The translations under genes and the position numbers were made by a program. A stretch of DNA of 64,000 bases from Lachnospiraceae bacterium (GTDB lineage: Bacteria; Bacillota; Clostridia; Lachnospirales; Lachnospiraceae), in the NCBI GenBank assembly GCA_029227035.1, contig JAQXZD010000120.1, positions 1 to 64,000 on the forward strand, in the 5' to 3' direction. Shown piece by piece: positions 9,648 to 17,536 of this stretch. Every line of letters starts with the position of its first letter. Position 1 is the first letter of the stretch. The notes beneath the pieces were generated by a model, which was given only the letters and a program-made list of their open reading frames with translations, was not told where the DNA came from and did no database searches.

Positions 9648-9911
9648 CTAATATAAAAGCTCTGTCTCTTCATCAGAAAGTTCAGCAAACACTTTCGCAA
9701 TCGCGGAAAATTCCACATCATCCTCCACCATTTCGTAAAGTACTTCCTCATCCTCTGTTTTGATCTCTTTTAAAATATATGCTTCACTGTCCCCGGTTTC
9801 GTTACCGTCAGAGACAAGTAAATACTTAATTCCGTTCAGTTGGGTTTCTTCCTCAACTGCAAAATCCACAACCTCTCCCGAGTCCGGATCCACAAACTGT
9901 ATCTTTTCCAT
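9648..9911 (-). CDS. DUF1292 protein (YrzB-like)
   Basis: 87 residues, very acidic. Starts MEKIQFVDPDSGEVVDFAVE, the usual opening of DUF1292 proteins, and contains the conserved central segment ending in EVLYEMVEDD. A longer reading to 10007 would overlap ruvX and adds an unrelated, basic N-terminus, so the ATG at 9911 is preferred. It follows ruvX by 19 bases, as yrzB follows yrrK in B. subtilis. Function of the family is unknown. Confidence 0.88.
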   Translation of the reverse strand: MEKIQFVDPDSGEVVDFAVEEETQLNGIKYLLVSDGNETGDSEAYILKEIKTEDEEVLYEMVEDDVEFSAIAKVFAELSDEETELLY

Positions 9912-9930
9912 CCTTACTTGATTCCTCTCA

Positions 9931-10368
9931 TTACTTTTCTTCCGGATGATTTGCAAGATAATCCAAATATCCCTGCAGAATAAAAATCGCCGCAATCTCA
10001 TCCACATATTCCTTGCGGTTCTCTCTTCGTATTCCGCTCTCCATCATCGAGCGGTCTGCTGCCACCGTGGTCAGACGCTCATCCCACAGGATAACGGGAC
10101 AACCGCATCTCTTTTCCAGCAGTTCCTTAAATTCCCGTGTCTTCTCACAGCGCTCACCTTCTGTATTATTCATGTTTTTAGGGTAGCCAAGTACAATTTT
10201 TTCCACATTGTACCTGCCTACCAGTTCTTCGATTCTTGCCAGTGTCTGCCGCAGCTTGGACTGTGCTTTTCTTCTTATAATCTCTACGCCCTGTGCCGTA
10301 ATCAGAAGCTCATCACTTACTGCCACACCTACTGTCTTTGAACCATAATCCAATCCTAAAATCCGCAT
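9931..10368 (-). CDS. ruvX: Putative pre-16S rRNA nuclease / Holliday junction resolvase-like protein
   Basis: 145 residues, YqgF/RuvX family with an RNase H fold. N-terminal [15 protein letters not shown] holds the first catalytic Asp; ILWDERLTT near residue 95 holds the conserved Asp-Glu; [14 protein letters not shown] near 125 holds the last Asp. The E. coli homologue trims the 5' end of 16S rRNA; a resolvase role was proposed earlier. Lies 16 bases downstream of ireB and upstream of the DUF1292 gene, the standard ireB-ruvX-DUF1292 Firmicute trio. Confidence 0.95.
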   Translation of the reverse strand: MRILGLDYGSKTVGVAVSDELLITAQGVEIIRRKAQSKLRQTLARIEELVGRYNVEKIVLGYPKNMNNTEGERCEKTREFKELLEKRCGCPVILWDERLTTVAADRSMMESGIRRENRKEYVDEIAAIFILQGYLDYLANHPEEK

Positions 10369-10384
10369 AACTCACCGTACCGGA

Positions 10385-10648
10385 TTATTCCCAGGAATTA
10401 TTCTTAATATACGCCCTTAAAACCTCTTCCACCAGCTCGTCCCTCTCGACCTTCATAATCAGACTTCTCGCATTATTATGGCTGGTAATATAGGTAGGAT
10501 CTCCGGACATAATATATCCGACCATCTGATTGACCGGGTTGTAGCCCTTCTCGCTCAATGCGCGGTATACAATCTCAAGAACATCCCTGACCTGTAACTC
10601 CGGTTCCTTTTGTACTGTAAAATATTGTGTATTATTAATGTTCTCCAT
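10385..10648 (-). CDS. ireB: IreB family regulatory phosphoprotein
   Basis: 87 residues, UPF0297/DUF965. The conserved core [19 protein letters not shown] followed by [10 protein letters not shown] is intact. In Enterococcus the orthologue is a substrate of the Ser/Thr kinase IreK, phosphorylated on N-terminal threonines, and lowers cephalosporin tolerance; here Thr7 and Thr11 are available in the flexible N-terminus. First gene of the ireB-ruvX-DUF1292 group, with its own promoter. Confidence 0.95.
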   Translation of the reverse strand: MENINNTQYFTVQKEPELQVRDVLEIVYRALSEKGYNPVNQMVGYIMSGDPTYITSHNNARSLIMKVERDELVEEVLRAYIKNNSWE

Positions 10649-10695
10649 GTTCGCCGTCCTCGTCCTTGCTTCATTAACAAGTCTTCATTTAATTC

Positions 10696-10724
10696 ATTGT
10701 AAACGAAATCCGGAAAAAAAACAA
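10696..10724 (-). promoter_or_regulatory. Promoter for the ireB-ruvX cluster
   Basis: Minus-strand -35 TTGTTT (10719-10724), 17-base spacer, -10 TACAAT (10696-10701), about 48 bases before the ireB start. The -35 overlaps the T run of the upstream mtaB terminator. Sequence match only. Confidence 0.55.
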
Positions 10725-10734
10725 GCACTCTTGC
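10714..10734 (-). terminator. Weak intrinsic terminator after mtaB
   Basis: A 4-5 bp stem CAAG-AGTG-CTTG followed on the minus strand by eight T residues, just past the mtaB stop. The stem is short, so read-through into ireB is likely. Confidence 0.5.
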
Positions 10735-10740
10735 ATAGAA

Positions 10741-12048
10741 TTATAGTTCCATCCGATAAATCCCTTTGGAAAGCACTCCGGCAACGGTTCCTTTTTTCAT
10801 GATATTATCAAGCGGAACCGGACTTTCCGCCGCAACTTTGACATATTCCTTCGTGTAACCCACGTACATTTTATTTCCAAGGATTTCCTCTTCCTCCTCA
10901 AACAGAACCTCTTCCTGCCATCCTGCATAATACGCGCGGAATTCTTCAGACATCTTTTCTGCCAGTGCAAGAAGTTCTGCGCTCCGCTTTGTCTTAATCT
11001 CCTCCGGCACCTGATTCTCCATCACGGCAGCTCTGGTTCCCTGCCGTTTGGAATATTTAAAAATGTGCATCTCATAAAAATGAATGCGCTCTAAGAATTC
11101 TTTCGTAACAGCAAATTCTTCCTCGGTCTCTCCCGGAAATCCCACAATAACATCCGTTGTAATGGCAGGATGCGTAAAATATTTCCGCAGAAGATTGCAG
11201 GACTCCTCATATTCGCGCGTGGTATATTTCCGGTTCATTCTCTGTAAGGTCGCATCGCACCCGCTCTGCAAAGACAAATGAAAATGCGGACAGATTTTCT
11301 CCATTTCGGACAGAGCCTCTGCAAACTCCTCCGTTACAATCCGCGGCTCCAGAGAGCCCAGCCGGATACGTTTTATCCCATCAATCTTATGAACTTCACG
11401 GATCAGATGCAAAAGCGTATCTTCGCAATCCGTCCCATAGGAACTCAGGTGAATTCCGGTCAGAACCACCTCCTGATATCCGTTTGCCGCCAGGCGGCTG
11501 ATTTCCTCCAGAACATGTTCCGGACTACGGCTGCGGACGCGTCCTCTTGCATAAGGAATGATACAGTAACTGCAAAACTGATTGCAGCCATCCTGCACCT
11601 TAATAAATGCTCTTGTATGCTCTGCGGTCTGTTTCAGATCCAGCTCCTCAAAATCCTGCTTCTCTTTGTTAATGTCCACAACAGCATCCACTTTTTCATT
11701 TTTCTTCTCGAAAAATTCCTCCAGTTTTCCCACAAGCTCTGCCTTCTGATTATTTCCAATCAGAATATCCACCGCGGAATCTTCTCTCGCCTCTTCTTCC
11801 TTTGTCTGCACATAACAGCCGGCCGCAACAATTACCGCCTGAGGATTCATCTTTCTGGCGCGATGCAGCATCTGCCTTGATTTTCTGTCTGCCATGTTGG
11901 TAACCGAACAGGTATTGATGACATAGACATCCGCCTTTTCGGAAAATGGGACAATTTCATATCCCGCTTCCTCCAAAAGCTGCTGCATTGCTTCCGTCTC
12001 ATATGCATTTACTTTACAGCCCAGATTGTGTAATGCTGCTTTTTTCAT
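10741..12048 (-). CDS. mtaB: tRNA (t6A37) C2-methylthiotransferase
   Basis: 435 residues, radical-SAM methylthiotransferase that converts N6-threonylcarbamoyladenosine-37 to its 2-methylthio form in ANN-decoding tRNAs. Order of domains: N-terminal MTTase domain with cluster cysteines in LGCKVNAYE, INTCSVT and AAGCYVQ; radical-SAM core with CNQFCSYCIIPYARGR near residue 150; C-terminal TRAM-like end. Start chosen at 12048 (MKKAALHNLGC) because AGAGGAG lies 5 bases upstream; the reading can be extended to 12099 but adds a sequence unlike the family. In the conserved order prmA-rsmE-mtaB it is separated from rsmE here by the thiI pair and a plus-strand gene. Confidence 0.95.
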   Translation of the reverse strand: MKKAALHNLGCKVNAYETEAMQQLLEEAGYEIVPFSEKADVYVINTCSVTNMADRKSRQMLHRARKMNPQAVIVAAGCYVQTKEEEAREDSAVDILIGNNQKAELVGKLEEFFEKKNEKVDAVVDINKEKQDFEELDLKQTAEHTRAFIKVQDGCNQFCSYCIIPYARGRVRSRSPEHVLEEISRLAANGYQEVVLTGIHLSSYGTDCEDTLLHLIREVHKIDGIKRIRLGSLEPRIVTEEFAEALSEMEKICPHFHLSLQSGCDATLQRMNRKYTTREYEESCNLLRKYFTHPAITTDVIVGFPGETEEEFAVTKEFLERIHFYEMHIFKYSKRQGTRAAVMENQVPEEIKTKRSAELLALAEKMSEEFRAYYAGWQEEVLFEEEEEILGNKMYVGYTKEYVKVAAESPVPLDNIMKKGTVAGVLSKGIYRMEL

Positions 12049-12067
12049 TTTTTCTCCTCTAATCCGA

Positions 12068-12096
12068 TTGACTTTTCCTTCAAAAACCTTTACTAT
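12068..12096 (+). promoter_or_regulatory. Promoter for the HPr-like gene
   Basis: -35 TTGACT (12068-12073), 17-base spacer, -10 TACTAT (12091-12096), 41 bases before the ATG. A good match to the housekeeping consensus, in the divergent gap with mtaB. Confidence 0.65.
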
Positions 12097-12137
12097 CAAT
12101 GGTAGAAATTGTTAGTAATCAAGGAGGTTTTATATCT

Positions 12138-12371
12138 ATGAAAACAGTTCAGATTTCTTTAAATTCCATTGGAAAGGTAAAATCATTCGTCAATGCAATC
12201 TCCCAGTTTGATTATGATTTTGATTTGATTTCCGGAAGATATGTCATTGATGCAAAATCCATCATGGGTATCTTCAGTCTGGATTTATCAAAGCCGATTG
12301 ACCTGGCTATCCACTCAGAAACAGACCTGGATGACGTCATGGAAGCTCTTAAGCCATACATAATTGAATAA
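12138..12371 (+). CDS. HPr-family protein without the phospho-histidine
   Basis: 77 residues with the length and hydrophobic pattern of the PTS phosphocarrier HPr. The segment VIDAKSIMGIFSLDLSKPI (about 43-61) is the HPr region around regulatory Ser46 (KSIMGI). At the position of the active-site motif GIHARPA the sequence reads LNSIGKVKSFV, so His15 is missing and it cannot pass phosphate from enzyme I to sugar EII proteins. Resembles the regulatory paralogue Crh in keeping only the serine site. ATG at 12138 has AAGGAGG 10 bases upstream; an in-frame ATG at 12099 lacks a site. Stand-alone gene with own promoter and terminator. Regulatory function is inferred. Confidence 0.8.
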   Translation: MKTVQISLNSIGKVKSFVNAISQFDYDFDLISGRYVIDAKSIMGIFSLDLSKPIDLAIHSETDLDDVMEALKPYIIE

Positions 12372-12394
12372 TCTACTCCCCTTAGTGGGGCAAA

Positions 12395-12418
12395 AGAGTC
12401 GCAAGCGGCTCTTTTTTT
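12395..12418. terminator. Intrinsic terminator of the HPr-like gene
   Basis: Stem AGAGTCGC / GCGGCTCT (one G-T pair) with an AA loop and a run of seven T on the plus strand; the minus strand also has TTTT after the stem, so it can also end thiI transcripts. Confidence 0.8.
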
Positions 12419-12419
12419 A

Positions 12420-12453
12420 TTTGACAGGAAACTTCGTTGAATTTCCTGTCAAA
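12420..12453. repeat. Perfect 12-bp inverted repeat beside the terminator
   Basis: TTTGACAGGAAA (12420-12431) and its exact complement TTTCCTGTCAAA (12442-12453) around a 10-base loop, directly after the HPr-like terminator and 10 bases before the thiI stop. No T run follows on either strand, so it may protect a 3' end of thiI mRNA. Confidence 0.7.
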
Positions 12454-12463
12454 CAAAAACATT

Positions 12464-13648
12464 TCATTCCGCATCCACCAGAATCGTTTCTGTGGTTTCA
12501 ATTGCCGTCTTCATCAGCTCGTCTATCTTCTCATCCAAATGTCTCTCCGAGATTTGAATATGCTTCAGACTCGGCTTTGTCACCGGATGCTTTGCCACAA
12601 AAATCGTACAGCAATCTTCATACGGCAGAATGGATGTCTCATAAGTATCGATTTTTTCCGCAATGCTCACGATATCCTGCTTGTCCATTGCAATCAGCGG
12701 ACGATATACCGGCATATGGCATACTTCGTTGGTCACGGCCAGCGACTGCATGGTCTGGCTTGCCACCTGTCCGATACTCTCACCCGTAATCAGTCCAAGG
12801 CACTTTCCTTCTTCCGCAAAATGCTCGGCAATTTTCATCATATACCGGCGCATGATAATGGTCAGTTCATCATGCGGACATTTCTCGTGAATATACAACT
12901 GAATATCCGTAAAATTCACCACTCGAAGCTTAATCGGGCCGGAATAGCGCGCAACCTTTTTGGCAAGGTCGATGACTTTCTGCTTTGCACGCTCACTGGT
13001 ATAAGGCGGTGCATGAAAATAAGTTGCTTCGAGAGTCACTCCACGCTTGGATATCATATAACCTGCCACCGGACTGTCAATTCCGCCGGACAACAGAAGC
13101 ATCGCACGCCCTGCCGTGCCAAGCGGCATTCCTCCCGGTCCCGGTATCTCCGTCGAATAAATGTTGATCAGAGGACGAATCTCGATATGAATCATCACCT
13201 GCGGCTTGTGCACATCCACTTTTGTCTGTGGATATGCTTCCAGAATTTTTTCTCCGACTGCCGCATTAATCTCCATGGAAGTCATCGGATAATTCTTGCG
13301 GGCACGTCTGGCATCCACTTTAAACGTAAAATTCTTGTCCGGATATACCCGGTCCACATAGGAAACCACTTCCTCTGCAAGCTTGTCAAAGCCCTCATCC
13401 TCCAGAAGCACAACCGGGCAGATTCCGACAATTCCGAACACTCTCTGCAATGCTTCCACAGTCTCGTCAAAGTCATACTCTCCCTCTGCGTCCACATAGA
13501 TACGTCCGTTCTCCTTGCGGACATGAAAGTCTCCTTCTACGTTTTTAAGCTGATACTCAATATTGTGTACCAGTGCATCCTCAAAAAGGTACCGGTTCTT
13601 TCCTTTGATTGCAATCTCTGCATATTTAATCAAAAAAGACTTATACAT
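12464..13648 (-). CDS. thiI: tRNA 4-thiouridine synthase (sulfurtransferase)
   Basis: 394 residues. Makes s4U8 in tRNA and can supply sulfur for the thiamine thiazole ring. N-terminal ferredoxin-like and THUMP domains (about 1-165), then the PP-loop ATPase with LLSGGIDSPVAGYM near 180. It lacks the C-terminal rhodanese domain found in E. coli ThiI, as in most Firmicutes, so it needs persulfide from a dedicated desulfurase; that gene lies directly upstream with a 10-base gap. Secure call. Confidence 0.96.
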   Translation of the reverse strand: MYKSFLIKYAEIAIKGKNRYLFEDALVHNIEYQLKNVEGDFHVRKENGRIYVDAEGEYDFDETVEALQRVFGIVGICPVVLLEDEGFDKLAEEVVSYVDRVYPDKNFTFKVDARRARKNYPMTSMEINAAVGEKILEAYPQTKVDVHKPQVMIHIEIRPLINIYSTEIPGPGGMPLGTAGRAMLLLSGGIDSPVAGYMISKRGVTLEATYFHAPPYTSERAKQKVIDLAKKVARYSGPIKLRVVNFTDIQLYIHEKCPHDELTIIMRRYMMKIAEHFAEEGKCLGLITGESIGQVASQTMQSLAVTNEVCHMPVYRPLIAMDKQDIVSIAEKIDTYETSILPYEDCCTIFVAKHPVTKPSLKHIQISERHLDEKIDELMKTAIETTETILVDAE

Positions 13649-13658
13649 ACTGTTCTCC

Positions 13659-14813
13659 TTAATGTCTTGTATATTTTTGAAGCATCGGAATCAATGCCGC
13701 CATCTCACTGAGCGCATAATCAATTTCCTCTTTTGTTGTCTCCACACTGAAACTGAAACGCACGGTTGAATCCAGAAGCTCCTGTTTTAAACCAATACTT
13801 TTTAACGTCCTGCTGACCGCCGGCTTATTGGATGAGCAGGCACTTCCTGCCGATACATAAATACCCTTATCCTCCAGCGCATGCAAAAGCACCTCCGCCC
13901 TTACGCCTTCCACGCTGACGCTTACAATATGCGGTGCATTTTTTCGATCCGTATGCCCATTCACACTCACTCCGGATATCTTTGTCACTTCCCCGATAAA
14001 ATATTCTCTGAGCTGATACATGGCTTCTATCTTCTCATCCAGATTCCGATAAATCTTATCCGCGGCAACACCAAGTCCCGCAATGGCCGGTACATTTTCC
14101 GTGCCGGAGCGCATGCCCCTCTGCTGTCCACCTCCCTTTAAAATCGGATGAATCTTTGTCTTATCCTTGATATATAAAAAGCCGCTGCCTTTTGGCCCGT
14201 GGATCTTATGTCCGCTGACAGAAAGCAGATCAATTTTCATCTTTGCCGGGTAAATCTTAAACTTTCCGTAAGACTGGATTGCATCCACATGAAACAACGT
14301 CTTGGGATTCTGTGCTTTAATAATCTCTCCCGCCTCTTCAATCGGCTCTACCGCACCGATCTCGTTGTTGACCTGCATCAAAGACACCAGTATGGTGTCC
14401 TCACGCATTGCGTTTTTCAAATCCTCCGGGGAAATCACTCCATAGGCATCCACCGGCAGATAAGTAACTTCATATCCCTGTTCCTTAAGATATTCCATAG
14501 GATTGGACACAGACGGATGCTCAATGGCGGTTGTAATTACATGCCGTCCGCTTCGCTTATTCGCCTCTGCCGCACCGATAATTGCCAGATTGTTGGACTC
14601 TGTTCCACCTGAGGTAAAACAGATTTCCTTTTCCGATACTTTAAGTGTCTTTGCAATCTTTTTCCTTGCATCATTCATATAATTTTCTGCACTGACTCCC
14701 TTGTGATGCAAAGATGAAGGATTTCCGTAATCCTCTGTCAGAAGCTTCATCATAAGCTCTGCCGCTTCCGCGTCGCATCTGGTTGTCGCAGAATTATCCA
14801 AATATGCTTCCAT
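13659..14813 (-). CDS. Cysteine desulfurase (NifZ-like partner of ThiI)
   Basis: 384 residues, class V PLP aminotransferase fold. It turns cysteine into alanine and an enzyme-bound persulfide. Visible features: FTSGGTESNN near 68, the PLP lysine in SGHKIHGPKGSGF near 205, and the persulfide cysteine in SAGSACSSNKP near 325 on a short loop of the IscS/NifS type. Position directly before thiI matches B. subtilis nifZ-thiI, where NifZ feeds sulfur only to ThiI; that pairing is the best guess here, rather than general Fe-S assembly (no iscU or sufU nearby). Confidence 0.93.
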   Translation of the reverse strand: MEAYLDNSATTRCDAEAAELMMKLLTEDYGNPSSLHHKGVSAENYMNDARKKIAKTLKVSEKEICFTSGGTESNNLAIIGAAEANKRSGRHVITTAIEHPSVSNPMEYLKEQGYEVTYLPVDAYGVISPEDLKNAMREDTILVSLMQVNNEIGAVEPIEEAGEIIKAQNPKTLFHVDAIQSYGKFKIYPAKMKIDLLSVSGHKIHGPKGSGFLYIKDKTKIHPILKGGGQQRGMRSGTENVPAIAGLGVAADKIYRNLDEKIEAMYQLREYFIGEVTKISGVSVNGHTDRKNAPHIVSVSVEGVRAEVLLHALEDKGIYVSAGSACSSNKPAVSRTLKSIGLKQELLDSTVRFSFSVETTKEEIDYALSEMAALIPMLQKYTRH

Positions 14814-14844
14814 TGTTTTCCTGCTTTCTGTTCCGTTTCAATTA

Positions 14845-15579
14845 CTACTCATCAAGAGTATAGATTAACATAGAAAGTGTCGCAAGTCCAGCCGTTTCCG
14901 TGCGAAGAATTCTCCTTCCCAGCGAAATACGATGCATGTTTCCGCTGACCTGCGCAATCTCCTCCGTAGCAAATCCCCCCTCCGGTCCAATCATCACACC
15001 GATGGTGGCATTCTCCGGGATTGCCTGCATCACTTCCCTGGTTGCCTGCAGTCCCCGCTCATTTTCATAGGGAACCAGCGTAACCGACAATTTCTGTGCC
15101 ATAAGAACTGCCTCATCCCAGCTTACCGGCATATGCACCCGTGGAATCACCGTGCGCTTCGACTGCTTTGCGGCACTCTCCGCAATCGCCTGCCAACGCT
15201 TTGTCTTGTTTTCTGCCTTCTTTGCATCCAGCTTCACCACACAGTTTTTCATGGCAACGGGAATAATCTCATACACGCCAAGTTCCACGGCTTTCTGTAT
15301 GATAAGTTCCATCTTATCACTCTTTGGAAGGCCCTGAAACAGATACACTTTGTGGGCAAATTCCGTTCCCAGCTCATCACGTGCATCAATGACTGCCACC
15401 ACCGCATCCCCGGTAATCGATTCAATATGGCAAAAATAGGATTGTTCTTCGGAATCACTGATTCGCACCCGCTCTCCCGGCTTCATGCGAAGCACGTTGC
15501 CGATGTGGTTCACATCCGCACCCTCTATCGTAATCCGGTCTTTTCCGACATTTTCTTTATCCACAAAAAATTGATGCAT
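14845..15579 (-). CDS. rsmE: 16S rRNA m3U1498 methyltransferase
   Basis: 244 residues, SPOUT (trefoil-knot) methyltransferase. N-terminal PUA-like RNA-binding domain to about 70, then the knot with the SAM-site sequence GVMIGPEGGFATEEI near 190 and LGRRILRTETAGL near 220. Methylates N3 of U1498 in the decoding centre. Directly follows prmA with a 1-base gap, the conserved Firmicute order. Confidence 0.96.
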   Translation of the reverse strand: MHQFFVDKENVGKDRITIEGADVNHIGNVLRMKPGERVRISDSEEQSYFCHIESITGDAVVAVIDARDELGTEFAHKVYLFQGLPKSDKMELIIQKAVELGVYEIIPVAMKNCVVKLDAKKAENKTKRWQAIAESAAKQSKRTVIPRVHMPVSWDEAVLMAQKLSVTLVPYENERGLQATREVMQAIPENATIGVMIGPEGGFATEEIAQVSGNMHRISLGRRILRTETAGLATLSMLIYTLDE

Positions 15580-15580
15580 A

Positions 15581-16576
15581 TCAGTCCTCTGTATCCGGCT
15601 TTACCGCGGTAATATTGATCCATTCGCCCTGTCTGTTGATTTCGACAACTTTCAGTCCGGCCTCGGTAATTGCCTGCTTTACTTCGTTTTCTTTAAAATC
15701 AATAATTCCGGATGTGATAAAATATCCGCCCTTTTTCAGATGCCTTGGAATCACAGGAGCCATCGGAATAATGACATCCGCAAGAATATTGGCCACAACG
15801 ATGTCATACTCCTCCATTCCCACTTTCTTCTGAAGCTCTTCGTCATCAATCAGATTTCCCACATAAAAGGTTCCAAGAGAAGTATCCAGATGGTTTACTT
15901 CCATATTCTCCCTTGTGGAAGTCATACAATCCGCATCCAGATCCGTTCCCACCACAGCAGATGCGCCAAGTTTCAAGGCCACAATGGAGAGAATTCCGCT
16001 TCCGCATCCAACGTCCAGCACCTTCGGATGCGGATTCTTCGGCGTATACTCTTCATTTCCGCGGATGTATTTCAAAAGCTGACGGATACAAAGCTGGGTG
16101 GTCTCATGCTTTCCCGTTCCAAAGGAAATTCCCGGATCAATCTCAATCATGAACTTATCCCTGTCCTCTTCCTTCAACTCTTCCCAGGTCGGCTTAATCA
16201 GAATATCCTCTATCGTAAAGGATGAGAAATACTTCTTCCAGTTATTGATCCAGTCAAGATCCTCAGTCTCGGAAGATGTGATGACACCGCTTCCCACATC
16301 CACCATACCGCGCAGATCTTCCAGTCCTACTTTTACCTTCTTTAAAAGTTCCGTCCGGTCGCTTCCGTCCTCTTCCACATAAAAGCTTACCCGGCTCTTC
16401 CCCTCATCCGGCGGCAGCTCCGGCAAAAAATCAATAAACATATCTGCCTGATCCTCTTTGGATAACGGAACATTGTCCTCTATCTCAATTCCCTCGATTC
16501 CCAGCTCCATCAGTATGGAACTCATGAAATCTTCTGCCGCGGTTGTCGTCTCAATCGTATACTTTTTCCATTTCAT
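15581..16576 (-). CDS. prmA: Ribosomal protein L11 methyltransferase
   Basis: 331 residues. Trimethylates amino groups of ribosomal protein L11. N-terminal substrate-recognition domain (about 1-120), then the methyltransferase core: DPGISFGTGKHETT near 150, SAM motif VLDVGCGSGILSIVAL near 185, and catalytic-site VVANILADVI near 265. Slightly longer than the E. coli protein (about 293) through insertions in the N-terminal half. Two-gene unit with rsmE. Confidence 0.95.
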   Translation of the reverse strand: MKWKKYTIETTTAAEDFMSSILMELGIEGIEIEDNVPLSKEDQADMFIDFLPELPPDEGKSRVSFYVEEDGSDRTELLKKVKVGLEDLRGMVDVGSGVITSSETEDLDWINNWKKYFSSFTIEDILIKPTWEELKEEDRDKFMIEIDPGISFGTGKHETTQLCIRQLLKYIRGNEEYTPKNPHPKVLDVGCGSGILSIVALKLGASAVVGTDLDADCMTSTRENMEVNHLDTSLGTFYVGNLIDDEELQKKVGMEEYDIVVANILADVIIPMAPVIPRHLKKGGYFITSGIIDFKENEVKQAITEAGLKVVEINRQGEWINITAVKPDTED

Positions 16577-16612
16577 AATGTTCTCCTCTCCTTTTCCACA
16601 GAAAATCCAACG

Positions 16613-16642
16613 AAAAAAGCTCAGGCTGGTTCACCTGAGCTT
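16613..16642 (-). terminator. Intrinsic terminator between the 72-residue gene and prmA
   Basis: On the minus strand AAGCTCAGG and CCTGAGCTT form a 9-bp stem with a short loop followed by TTTTTT. It separates the chaperone side from prmA-rsmE. Confidence 0.8.
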
Positions 16643-16657
16643 CCGCTTTGTCATTAT

Positions 16658-16876
16658 TCAACGTCTCTCTTTTAACAGGCGCGCAAATACTTCTTCCTCC
16701 GTCATCGCCTTAAGGCTCACCTCTGCGGTATCAGCACTATAGGTACTCTGCTTCTTGACGTACAGAGAGTTCGTATTTTCCTTATACTCTACATCACTTA
16801 TATCCGCCGTATTTCTGGTACGATCGTCATAATTGAACGCTTTCTGCAGCCCCTCAACAAGATCTCTCTTATCCAT
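16658..16876 (-). CDS. Small hypothetical protein, 72 residues
   Basis: Unrecognised charged soluble protein (MDKRDLVEGLQKAF at the start, EEEVFARLLKERR at the end). No signal peptide or membrane segment. The ATG at 16876 has AGGTGGGAG right upstream; the frame can also start at a GTG three codons earlier, but that would bury the ribosome site. Lies between the J-domain gene and prmA and ends at a clear terminator, so it is probably expressed. No function proposed. Confidence 0.6.
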   Translation of the reverse strand: MDKRDLVEGLQKAFNYDDRTRNTADISDVEYKENTNSLYVKKQSTYSADTAEVSLKAMTEEEVFARLLKERR

Positions 16877-16970
16877 AGCTCCCACCTCTTATACAACTTC
16901 CGGACTCTATATCCTCTTCCTGTTATTATACCACGGGATACGAACTATCTCAATCCTTTTTTGAACCTCA

Positions 16971-17438
16971 TCAAATCTTATAGATTGCACAAAGCTTACT
17001 GTACTCGTCGTTAATCTCCTGAATCGTATGCTGGTCTCCGTCCAGATTATCCGGATGATAAATCTTGATCAAATCCCTGTAACGCTTTTTAATCGACTGC
17101 TTGCTGCCCACTCCCGAGAAAAACATATCTCCTTTTACCACATTGTTTGACGCAGCATTATGCGTCCCGGAGCTATGAGCCGTAAAATCGCTTACCTTAT
17201 GGTAAAACTCCTTCTGCTTCCGGACCTGTTCTTTCTCTGTTGCCAGCTTTGCAAGCTCCTCCTCCAGGATCTTAAACTTCATATCAAAAAGCTTCTGTTG
17301 CTGCTCCAGCCGTCTGTCTTCAATCTCTACCCGCCGTGAAAAACTGCGACGTTCCTGTTCCAGAGCCCGCCGCTGCTCCTCCAATTCTTTGCGTTCCTCT
17401 TCAAGTGTCATAGCACACACTGCCTCCGTATTGCACAA
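16971..17438 (-). CDS. Coiled-coil protein with a C-terminal J-domain
   Basis: 155 residues. Residues about 10-80 are a dense Glu/Arg/Gln heptad region (LEEERKELEEQRRALEQE), a long coiled coil. Residues about 110-155 resemble a J-domain: KKRYRDLIKIYHPDN carries helix II and the HPD motif needed to stimulate DnaK ATPase, then EINDEYSKL as helix III. It lies just downstream of dnaJ, so a specialised DnaK co-chaperone is inferred. Start is uncertain: TTG at 17438 has AGAAGGAG 5 bases upstream; an ATG at 17411 has GGAGG about 11 bases upstream. Confidence 0.7.
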   Translation of the reverse strand: MCNTEAVCAMTLEEERKELEEQRRALEQERRSFSRRVEIEDRRLEQQQKLFDMKFKILEEELAKLATEKEQVRKQKEFYHKVSDFTAHSSGTHNAASNNVVKGDMFFSGVGSKQSIKKRYRDLIKIYHPDNLDGDQHTIQEINDEYSKLCAIYKI

Positions 17439-17536
17439 AACACTCCTTCTGCCTACATATAGGCATCAAAACTAAAAACTGCAAATGTATCATACAATAT
17501 TTTGTGCAAGAAATCCATAGGCGATTTGTACTAATG

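Noticed and set aside
12437..13711. 424-codon open frame on plus strand opposite thiI
   Set aside because: Composition is that of an antisense frame (His/Leu/Cys rich); thiI on the other strand carries complete motifs.
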